From Impatiens glandulifera (Eukaryota; Streptophyta; Magnoliopsida; Ericales; Balsaminaceae), in the NCBI RefSeq assembly GCF_907164915.1, contig NC_061867.1, positions 28,992,308-29,056,307 of the forward strand: a stretch of DNA of 64,000 nt. The letters are read 5' to 3'. Under the pieces are notes generated by a model. The model saw only the letters and a list, made by a program, of their open reading frames with translations. It was not told where the DNA came from and did not search any database. The translations under genes and the position numbers were made by a program. Below are positions 33,585 to 43,426 of this stretch, piece by piece. The stretch's first letter is position 1, and each line of letters opens with the position of its first letter.

Positions 33585-36500
33585 CAGTGTCGAACTAATA
33601 TGTTTGAAGGCCTTCTGCGAGATATCAAATGCAGGCCTAAATACTTAAAAAAAAAATACCAAAATTACAAATATAATATCATAAATAAATAAAAAAGATA
33701 AAAAAATCAAAGCAAATTTTATGATAAAACTTATTGAATTACTTCAATAACAAATGCTCTTGTTACATTAACTTCAAAAAGAATGACCAAAAGTCTAAAA
33801 TCTATTACAAAGACACGACATGCAATACAATTCTACTAGAATTTTACCAATTAGAATCAGCCAATGCAATACTATTTTCTGAAAATTGATCTTCTTGCAC
33901 TCTTAGATGCGAAATCATCAATTAACCTATCATAATCAAGCTTTTCCAAGAACTCATGTTCAATAGAAATCAAAGCCAAAGCATTTAGTCTTTCTTGTGA
34001 CATGGTCGAACACAAATAAGATTTTAATATTTTTAGCTTTGAAAAGCTTCTTTCAGCTGATGCTACTGTCACTGGAACTGTTAACATAATTCTATATGCA
34101 AGACAACTAGTAGGATAACAATTAGCTCTTTTAAGAAATTTAGGATTGCACTGGTTGAATCAAGCTCATTTGGTAAATGATTTTGTAATAGTCCCAATTT
34201 ATTTAATAAATCATCACTGTTAATGTCAGAAGTGTGACCATTCTCCAGCTTCTTCTCAAGATTGTTGCAACTTCTTTTTAAGTTAACAGAATCCAAGGAC
34301 TTTAGCTTCTCTACCGTAAATAAGAACCCAAATGTCTTCTCATATTGCTTATATTGCTCAAACATTTTCTCCAATGAAACGATTGTTTCATCAATTATGT
34401 ATAAAAAGTAATGAATTATAAATGACTCTTGACTTGATTCTTCGATAGGTGGTTCAGATGGCTGATTTTCAGAGTCAATCTCATCAAAATGTTTTTTTCT
34501 TAAGAACTTTTCTTTTCTTTTTCTTCTCTGGAAACACTAAATCAATATACAATTCAACAACAATTTCTTTGGCACAATTCAACGCATTCTCAAACCCTAC
34601 TTCTCTCTACTCTCTAAACAATGCAATAAGTGCCTTCACACTATCCATTGCTACATCAATCCTCATATTTTCAGACTGCAATTGTTTACTGACAATATTC
34701 ACTTTAGCCAAGTTATTATACCAGATAACCATCCCTATAATAAACTCAAATTTTCCAAGTTCATAATATGCTAGACACTTGGCTTCACTTTTAATACCAG
34801 ATGATGTTGTTTTTTCGGCAAGCTGATATAAATCTTCTCTTATTTCAGGAGCTTGAGTAATTATTGTCTTCACACTAACAACTCTACTTTCCCACCGTGT
34901 TGTCGATAATGATTTCAAAGTGTAACTTTTTTCTGATACATTTTCTTTCAAAATATCCCACCTTTTAGTAGAGTCTGCAAATAAGGTGTAAATACGTTGA
35001 ATAAATCCAAAAAACTCTTCTGCTTTTTGACAAGAGTTTGCAACATCAGATAATGTCAAATTGAGAGAATGTGCAGCACAAGGTGTATAAAATGCTCTAG
35101 AATTAATGTCTAGTAGTTTTCTTTGTACACCTTTATGTTTCCCCTTCATGTTTGATCCATTATCGTAGCCTTTCCCTCTGACATCATCAATATCAAGACC
35201 AATATGGTGTAACACATTCTTTAATTCTTCAAACAACCCTTGACCTGTTGTATCATTCACAACCAAAAATTGGAAAAAATATTCTTGTACCTTTATTGGA
35301 ACCATGGAGACATCAACACACCTTATTATCAATGTCATTTGATCTTTCTTACTTATGCCAGGAGTACAATCGAGTATTACTGAAAAATACTTGGCTTCTT
35401 TTATTCTTTTCAGGATTGTACCTTTGATTTTAGCAGCTATCAAGAGTATCAACTCGTTTTGAATTTTGTGACTGAGATAATGAAACTGAATTTCATGATT
35501 TTGTTTTCTTCGTAAATGCTCCTTCAAGGTCGAATCCCATTCAACAACCATTTCAATTAAAGCCATAAAATTTCCATTTCTTTCATCATAAATCTTCTCA
35601 TTAGTTCCACGAAACGCCAAGATTTATTTAGCTAAATATTTCACGACTGCAAACAATCTTTGTAGTACCTTTCGCCAATGTTCAGTCTCTAATTTGATTT
35701 GATCCTACAAAAATTTATCTATTACTTGATTAGTTTCTAGTCGTTCACGTAACTCAACCCAAATTAAGTATAAAGTTATATGGTCTGAACTTCGTTCATG
35801 GTGCATCAAACTGTGAGAAAGGTGCCCCAATCTCTTATTCCATCATGTGCTAAATGAGAAAGTTGTCGTTTGGTCTTGAAGACTTTACAGCAGAAGCAGA
35901 ATACTCTGTCAAGATCCTTACAATACACAAGCCAATCTCGATGATGCTTCTGCCCATTTGATAAGTGCATAATATAGAATTCAGATGTGAAACGCTTGTT
36001 ATTTGATCCATTTTTCGGAGATTTTCCTGTCAACACATCTCTTAGAGGACCTTTTTTCACCAATAAATCCCTCAATTTAGGAGCAAGATTATTCCAATTT
36101 TTAGGATCAAAGATGTTGGGAATATCATCATTCCCTTCCTAACCAGGCTCCATAGTTTCTTCTACATTAACATCAATATCTACTTCAAAATGTTCCTTCA
36201 TTTGATTCTCTATATTTTATTCTAGGCCAATATCAACATCTTCCTTAGAATGTGTTTGAGTCTCCATTGATTGCTCCACATTTTCTTCTAAACCAACATT
36301 AATGTCTATATCTACCCCTATATCCCCTAAACATTGTGTTTCGTTCCCTTTATTGAAAACAAATTTATCCATAGCCCCTGATTGACTTTGAATAAATTTG
36401 TCTCGTTCCTTTATTCTATTGCATTTGGAACTACCCAATTCATGTTTTCTTATAGTTTTAGGAGCCATTATAACATTTCAAATTTCATCACATTAATAAA

Positions 36501-36909
36501 CATAGTTGACAAATGACAATGAAAATAAAATAAATTGTGATGGAAGAATAATGAATTGATTTTTAAAATTGCAATGAATAAAGCTAAAATCCAAGAAGTA
36601 GAGATTACCAACAATTGAGGAGATGAGACGATGGTCGAATGTTGAAGTTTGGAGAGAGGACGGGGTTGGACTTTGGAGATAACCTTCGGCTGGTCACAAT
36701 TCACAAATTGGGTGCTTGCCGCTTGGGTGTGTTGTGTTGGAGTGGATGGGTTTAGCTAGCCGACCCTAAGTTTGAGCCTCATTTTTTAAATATATATCAT
36801 ATATGTATTTAATTTTTTATATATATATGTATATAATTTTTTTGGTGGCCCTATATTTTTTGTGGCCCTGTGCAAGTGCACATCTTGCACAGCCAATGGG
36901 CTTGCCCTG
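33585..36909 (-). mobile_element. hAT transposon, decayed, with near-perfect 8-bp TSD
   Basis: Left end CAGTGTCG and right end (reverse complement) CAGGGCAAG fit short degenerate hAT termini starting CAG. Flanking 8-mers ATGTTAGG (33577-33584) and CTGTTAGG (36910-36917) agree at 7 of 8 bases. Length 3,325 bp; transposase on the minus strand. Confidence 0.82.
33872..36468 (-). pseudogene. hAT transposase, ZMYM1/DUF4371 type, broken
   Basis: Begins at MAPKTIRKHELG (36468). A TTF-type zinc-finger-like part (VFCFCCKVF, HLAHDGIRDW) lies at 35806-36075. The RNase H-like DDE core (DUF4371 region) has VILDCTPGISKKDQMT, RGKGYDNGSNMKGKHKGV and CAAHSLNLTLSD at 34607-35620. The C-terminal hAT dimerisation region has VASAERSFSKLK and LALISIEHEF at 33872-34087. 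The family moves DNA by cut and paste. Breaks: TAA near 36215, TAG near 36140, a frameshift near 35815, TAA near 35622, a disrupted stretch 34380-34606, and a shift near 34085. The family's full length is about 750-800 residues and nearly all of it is recognisable. Confidence 0.88.
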
Positions 36910-36967
36910 CTGTTAGGTTGAAACAGAGAGAAATATTATATTGAATAATATATATATATATACAAGT

Positions 36968-37231
36968 CTTGTTCTCTTTGGGTTTTTATAAAAACTCAAA
37001 CAAAATCAATTTTCCAATTAATTATTTCTCAGCAATCACATCACTCATTTCATTAACCAAAATATTAAAATATTTTTTATTTTAAATTATTATTTCTTTA
37101 TTTTATTTATATATATATATCAATACCTTTAAGTCATTTTATCAAAAATAATTATCACCTTCTCAAAATCATCAATAATCATTATTTTTTCATTCCTCTA
37201 ATTTAAAAAAAAAAACCCCAATCCGAACAAG
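36968..37231. mobile_element. MITE copy 3, inserted in the copia LTR relic
   Basis: Ends CTTGTTCTCTTTGGGTTTTT and, as reverse complement, CTTGTTCGGATTGGGGTTTT; the interior matches copies 1 and 2. Confidence 0.65.
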
Positions 37232-37616
37232 GGCATAGAGTTACATAACGTGTTAGGAACTAATATAATATAATAATATAACATTGATATTATCACAATT
37301 TATCATATTATGATAATTTTTTACTGATATATTATATTTATATTATAACATCCCTTCTCAAAATTATAATTATTAATAAAAATAATTATCACCTTCTCAA
37401 AATCATCAACAATCATTACCTTCTCAAAATCATCAACAATAATTATTTTTTCATTCCTCTAATTTAAAAAAAACCCCAATCCGAACAAGGGCATAAAGTT
37501 ACATAACGTGTTCGGAACTAATATAATATAATAATATAATATTGATATTATCACAATTTATCATATTATGATAATTTTTTACTGATATATTATATTTATA
37601 TTATAACATCACTTCT
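37147..37616. repeat. Tandem duplication spanning a MITE end
   Basis: 37147-37358 and 37381-37616 are near-identical direct repeats. Shared landmarks are CCCCAATCCGAACAAGGGCA, then CATAACGTGTT, then TTATCATATTATGATAATTT. The second copy has an extra CCTTCTCAAAATCATCAACA unit. Confidence 0.9.
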
Positions 37617-38318
37617 TAAACTCAAGATAAAAAGAACTTAAACAACTTGAGGTTGAAGACAATATGTTAAAATATTGATGATGTATTCTTCAAGCTTCAA
37701 GAACTCATGAGCTTCATCCAGTTATAGAATGACAGTGTGTTGACTAATAAACTATCGAAGATGTAGATACCCATGGACATTGAATGCTGGAGTGAAACAA
37801 CAACCGAATGAACTCCGAAATTACTCGTGAGTATCAAGATCCATCCAACGACAAGATGACAATATCTTGCATAAAAGAAAACCAACGAAAAATATGGAAT
37901 CCCAATGGCATAGAATGCTATGATGAAACAATGCCTGAAATGAAACTCATCCTAACGAAAGGATGATAGTGTATTGGCAAGATAACCATTAAAAAATCAC
38001 ATATGATTTGATTAAGATCAATATAAATATGAGCATTGATTGTTGGAATAAAACAACAAGTAAAAATAAAACTTAAGGAATATGATTACCGAAGAAAATA
38101 AGAACATCAACAGAATTATTTGAAAGAAAAAAATATTATTAAAAAATATAATAATAATAATTAATAGAGCTTTATTAGGGTCCTCTATCAATGACTAAAG
38201 TAACCATTGATGGAAGTAGTGGAAAACTAGATTTTGTAGCTTAAAAACAAAACTTTGGCTCTTATATCATGTTATAATAGAGAGAAATCTTGTATTGAAT
38301 GATATATAAAGTTACATA

Positions 38319-38757
38319 CACTAGTAAAAATGGGGGTTTACCGACAGTTTATTATGTCGGTAAAGCCCCTAAATCTATCGGTAATACACTTTTACCGACA
38401 AGTGTTGAACCTATCAGCATCTATCAATATAATTCTTGTCGGTAAAGGTATTTAAGTCTTGGCCGACAGATTTAGACATATCTATCGACATAACATTTTA
38501 ACATATATATCGTATTTCTTATAATTTATTTAATAATAGTTGGATATGTAAAAGCCGAATAGGATATTTAATTTTTATTCAGGGCAAATACTAAAAGATT
38601 TATTGAAATCTTTCGATAAAACTTTTTTCGATGAATTTCAACAAATCTTTCAGCAAAGCCTGTACCGAAAGATTTCAACAAATTTTTCAGCAAAGTATAA
38701 CTAGGAAAATGCCGATAGAGTTCATCAAATCTATTCGTTTTTTACATAACCTTAACA
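38319..38757. mobile_element. End of a CACTA (En/Spm) transposon
   Basis: CACTAGTAAAAATGGGGG starts at 38319, preceded by ATA as a possible 3-bp TSD. Subterminal TGTCGGTAAA / TTTACCGACA repeats in both orientations follow (38336-38450), then AAAGATTT / CGAAAGATTT repeats. The opposite CACTA end was not found; the Tat gypsy LTR seems to begin within or at the end of this fragment. Confidence 0.75.
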
Positions 38758-39545
38758 TGTTATCAGTTAAACTAAAAGAAATACAATATGTAAGCATGAA
38801 AATTTGACTTACTCTATTTGAAAAATAATATTATTATGTTTAATAATATTAAAATAGTATTTGAGATTTTTATATTCAAAATAACTTCAAAGAAGGAATT
38901 AAAATTTAATTAAGGATTAATTATTGTCATAATTAAACCTTAATTAAGAAAACTTTCCAAAATTCCAAAAATAATTTGAGGATAAAATATTTGTATATAT
39001 TTTACCCAAATTAGACTAAGAAAGGGGTTAGAAATCATTAATTAGGATTTATTCATTATTTATGTTTAATTCATGACTTAAACTAATTAAATAAAATACC
39101 CCAAAATTCCCAAAAAAAAATAAAAATGATCATAATTGTTATTATGATCCTAAAAATAATTTTTGTGAAAATTTTGGTGAAAGAATGGATTTAAAAGGAA
39201 TTAAATTCAATTTTTAATAACCTTTTAAATAAAATTTAAAATTGCATAATCCTGTGTGGCTGATTTTATGTTTAAAACTTAACAGCAGAATCCTGGACCA
39301 TCAGATGAGAGCCCAGATCTCATCCGACAGCTCAGAGCGCGCCAAACACCAGTTGTAGTAGAGCCACGTGCGCGCGCCCACATCGGATCAACTAACAGGA
39401 TAGACTAACCCCGTTAGTCAACCAGACTGACCGCTGACGGAACCAGATGGAACTCGGCGTTCCGTTACTCGAAATGACGCTGTTTTGTTCGTCTTCTTTG
39501 CTGGAACGCAAGGGTCGCCGAAATTGTAACCTCGCCGATGCGTTT
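38758..39545 (+). repeat. First part of the Tat/Ogre gypsy 5' LTR
   Basis: An AT-rich start followed by a GC-rich block (39290-39545) that continues without loss on the far side of Sire-B at 52592, as shown by the 5-bp TSD CGTTT. The start at TGTTATCAG (38758) is a guess based on TG and the CACTA boundary; the matching 3' LTR is outside the window. Confidence 0.5.
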
Positions 39546-41610
39546 TGATAGGATCGGCTTAATCGATGAAGACGAGGGTCTGGCTATGAATAAGGCTTAG
39601 GAAAAACGGTTTGAAAGAAATCCTGTTAGGGATTTATTTTGCTTTCTATTCTACGCAAACACTTGTAAACACTTGAAACAGATTCAAGGCGAAATTGTTT
39701 ACAAGGGTTTGAAGCTCAAGATGAAATATGAAAAGATGACATAAATGAAGAACACAACAGTTTCTTTATGGATGTTCGGAGAAACTCTCATACGTCACCC
39801 CTACTTCCAACCACCGGAAGGATTCACTATAATATGATTCGAATCAAATACAATTTACACACACTTAGCTCACTATTGAACAGAAAACTTTATGTTCAAT
39901 GACAAGATGAAGAGTATCACTCAGCTAAAGATATTTTTGATTCTAGCTCTCTCTTGCTTCACACATAGTATAATCAAAAAGTAGCTTCACAGTATGAATA
40001 TTCAAAGGCTTGAATTCTTTGTAATTTCAGTAAGCAAGATGATCGAAAGATTGGCAATTCGTGAGACTGATTGTCAAAGAGCTAGTGCTTCGTCCGTTGT
40101 CCTTGAGATTTGTTAAATACTGAGCAGGAGTTAACAGTCGAATCTTTTAGAATGATACGTGACACTCTTCCATTGGAAAGCCTCCATAGTACACAACAGG
40201 TTCTGAGCACAAGGATCGTGGCCGTATATCACTAGTAGTGCACCAAATATTCCATCAGAGATGTACCTGCAAAACAAGTAATATGAGGAAAATTCTCTTA
40301 TGTGGCATTCGTTGGTTGGTTGCATATAACTGTTGTACTGATCTTCACTAGAAAAGTGGAGCAGGAGTAGGTACAACTATAGAAAGTGGGTAGGCGGATG
40401 CTAGCTTCAAGCATAGTACATAAGCTGAGCATTAGACGTATTTCAGTTAGACGGATTGTGAAAATCAGTCTAATGAAATCAAACATCTCCTTCTAATAAC
40501 AGAGTCTATTAGACTGTCTGGTCTAATAGAATTAGACTTACGTCTAATTACAATAACCATTAGACTGCACGTCTAACTCCACTAAGTTAGACTGCACGTC
40601 TAATTTTGGTTCTACCTCAGACTTGTCTAAAGGAGTTAGACTCACGTTTAACTTTCACTTAATTAGACTACACGTCTAATTATCCAATAACCATTAGACT
40701 GCACGTCTAACTCCACTAAGTTAGACTGCACGTCTAATTCTGGTTCTACCTCAGACTTGTCTAAAGGAGTTAGACTCACGTCTAACTTTCACTTAATTAG
40801 ACTACACGTCTAATTATCCAATAACCATTAGACTGCACGTCTAACTCCACTAAGTTAGAGTGCACGTCTAATTCCGGTTCTACCTCAGACTTGTCTGAAG
40901 GAGTTAGACTTACGTCTAACTTTCACTTAATTAAACTACACGTATAATTATCCAATAACTATTAGACTACACGTCTAACTCCACTGAGTTAGACTGCACG
41001 TCTAATTTCGGTTCTACCTCAGACTTGTCTGAAGGAGTTAGACTTACGTCTAACTTTCACAATCTATTAGACTGCAAGTCTAATTCCGCACATATATTAG
41101 ACTGTACGTCTAACTCCGCTGAGTTAGACTGCACGTCTAATTCCGCATATCTACACGTCTAACTCCACTGAGTTAGACTACACGTCTAATTCCGAATATC
41201 TATTAGACCATACGTCTAATTCGAGAATTCATTAGACTGCACATCTAACTCCGTTTAGTTAGACTGCACGTCTAATTCTATGCATTCATTAGACTGCACG
41301 TCTAACTCCGTTGAGTTAGACTGCACGTCTAATTCTATGTATTCATTAGACTGCACGTCTAACTCCGTTGAGTTAGACTACACGTATAATTCTATGCATT
41401 CATTAGACTGCACGTCTAACTCCGTTGAGTTAGACTGCATGTCTAATTCTATGCATCTAATGCCAAAATCGGTCTAATGACCCTCATTAGAGCCAAGTTT
41501 TATGAAATATGAATTCAATACACCTGCATCAAAACTCATAAGTAATTTCATCATCAAAATTTCAATGGTTAAATTATTTCAACACTTAGTCAAAATAATT
41601 TGACCCAACA
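39546..41610 (-). repeat. 3' LTR of Sire-B
   Basis: 2,065 bp; on the minus strand starts TGTTGGGTCAAATTATTTTG (41610) and ends CCGATCCTATCA (39546). It contains the GTCTAA hairpin array. It lacks the internal duplication of the 5' LTR. Confidence 0.92.
40440..41470. repeat. Array of GTCTAA hairpins in the Sire-B 3' LTR
   Basis: Twenty or more units of the type TTAGACTGCACGTCTAA, each an inverted repeat TTAGAC/GTCTAA around a 4-5-nt loop, joined by short spacers such as CTCCGTTGAG. Loops vary (TGCAC, TACAC, TTAC, TCAC) while stems are kept. A 63-65-codon open frame here is a by-product. Confidence 0.95.
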
Positions 41611-41626
41611 ATTTCCCCCTTTTTGA
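41611..41626 (-). other. Polypurine tract of Sire-B
   Basis: The minus strand reads TCAAAAAGGGGGAAAT directly before TGTTGGG. It is nearly the same tract as in Sire-A. Confidence 0.85.
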
Positions 41627-41894
41627 TGAAGAATTTGGAAACCTGCATACATATACCAAAATATGCATTCAACATATAAATAAAACAAACCCTGTTTGCA
41701 TGCAAGTAAAACATTCAAAATATCAAAATCAATCACAAATTAGTGTTTTCAGAAGAAACACACAAAACATTGTTCAAGGTAATCAAAATGAGTTTACACT
41801 AGAAACATCATCAAAATATTCAAACAAAAATTTCATAAAGAAATTTATATTCTATTCTTCTTCTTCTTCCTATCACTTCACTGGAAAGGATGAT

Positions 41895-42660
41895 TCTTCA
41901 ACCTAGGAAGTCTCTAAGACTGCGGTTAGAGGAGGGTTGAAGATATCTCTTTTCCTTTTCTTGGATTTGAGCGTTTTCACCCTTTGAACGTAATCGACAA
42001 CCTTCTAGTTGTTCAGGATTTTAGAGGGAAGGTGAAAACTCTTACCGGGTTCATTCAGAAGGAAACAAAGAAGTGAGCTAAGAGGACCATCAAAAGCGAA
42101 AATAGTCTTCCGAGCAACAACCATTCTGACAAGATTTCTGAAGAGGAAGCTTGTCCAATTGACAGGAACACCCCTGGTGATATCCACCATTATCTTAAAG
42201 ACCTTCGTACAATACTTGTAAGATGATTCTTTGGAGAGAAGGGATTTCGAGATGATGTCGCTTAGAAGAGCAAACTCATCCTTCAGGAGGTTTTCTTTCC
42301 ATGAAAGTCCACTTGAGGAGAGTTAGAAAAGACCTTCATCATTGTGATCATTAGTTCATCTAGAGTGGATGAAAACTCATCAATACCTATATTTGGAAGC
42401 TGGAAAAACGTACTGAATGACTCTTTGGTGATGTAGATCATTTGGCCCATAACGACCCTAGCGACAACTTTATCTTGATAAAAGCCAGCAGTTTCGAAAA
42501 ATTCATGAACCAACTGTTCATGATAGAGTTCATGAGGGGTGAGGAACTTTCTCAACTCGGATGCTTTCAGAGATTTAAACATTTTGATCATGCCAGGAAA
42601 TTTCAGAGTGGATACAGATCTAAAATCCACCTGAATCGATTTTGGACGGAAAGACGACAT
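41895..42660 (-). pseudogene. Third ORF of Sire-B downstream of pol
   Basis: Begins MSSFRPKSIQ (42660) and, after a one-base shift near 42290, continues to a Lys/Arg-rich end near 41895. The segment YITKESFSTFFQLPNIG, then DEFALLSDIISKS, then an NWTSFLF stretch matches in order the N-terminal domain of the Sire-A third ORF (VNITEEIFSEALSLPNTG, FRWLVDIISKS, DWGSVLF). About 255 residues, much shorter than the Sire-A frame because the acidic and coiled-coil tail is absent. Function unknown; no membrane segment or signal peptide seen. Confidence 0.65.
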
Positions 42661-43426
42661 TTCGATTTGATGAACAAGGGTTTAGACGATTCGAATTCTA
42701 GAGAGAGAGAGGGGGATTTCGAAGAACTCTAATCTTTAGAATGAATATCCCCATAAATATCAATGCCTAATGTGTAGGAATTTTCTAATGATTACTCATA
42801 CCGTCAAGAACCCAAGAGTCTGTTCCCAATAAACGTATCATTTATTGTTTGCATGAAACTGAACATTTAATACTAAGTGTACAAGTAAAAGTTGTCAGAA
42901 ATATTAGTCATTCTTTGTATATTGAGAGACACATGTCTTCAATTCTTTTGAGGAATGATTGATTTAATTTTCGGCGGGAAAATGGACTTGAACAAAAACA
43001 AGCAAAGGACAACTGTCCAACTAGCCAGAAGATGAAGAGTCTAATTACACTAGTAGTTAGACGTTTATTCTCCTTTTCATATTTTCAACTTCCTTTTGAA
43101 AATCAGTCTATTAGACGTATTCGTCTAATTATGCAATAACATCACGTGAGACACGCGTGTCTAGTTTAGACGTGAGCATCCTCTTGCTCATGACGTAAAA
43201 ATGTCTAACGTCTATTAGACGTATCCGTCTAACCATGCAGGTTAGAATAACTAAGACAAAAATTTCAGATGAAGATGAAACTGCTAAGGTAGGCGTTCGT
43301 CTAAGTAGTTGTGTTTCTCAAACTCTGAATCCTTAGGACAAATTAAGACCTCTGTCTTTCATGTTTGTTCAGTTGCGTTTTGAACAATATGTTCCCCCTT
43401 AATTTATGCACGTAATCACATCAATC
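42661..43426. other. Non-coding spacer between pol and the third ORF of Sire-B
   Basis: No frame found. It contains further palindromes of the LTR type (TTAGACGTATTCGTCTAA near 43110, and a similar one near 43210), outside the LTR. Confidence 0.55.

Larger units (their letters stand above)
36911..38318 (-). mobile_element. Old copia LTR element relic
   Basis: Two related LTR ends in direct orientation: TGTTAGGTTGAAACAGAGAG (36911) and TGTTATAATAGAGAGAAATC (38270), each followed by an AAAT-TTATATTGAATxATAT-like stretch. Just inside the right one, TGGCTCTTATATCA (38256-38269) is a mutated reverse complement of the TGGTATCAGAGCC primer-binding site. The interior (37617-38255) has no recognisable domain. 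It is interrupted by a MITE and by a CACTA end. Confidence 0.5.

Noticed and set aside
37697..37885. 62-codon minus-strand frame in the old copia relic
   Set aside because: Lies in repeated modules of the relic and matches no gag or pol motif I know; left unannotated.
40440..41470. CRISPR-like repeat array
   Set aside because: Units are plant LTR palindromes with no unique spacers or cas genes; the same applies to the 88-89-bp repeats at 24324-24678.
41280..41477. Open frames with LDCTSNS repeats (also 52256-52453 and 51940-52137)
   Set aside because: They are only the translation of the GTCTAA hairpin array in the LTR; no start context or family.
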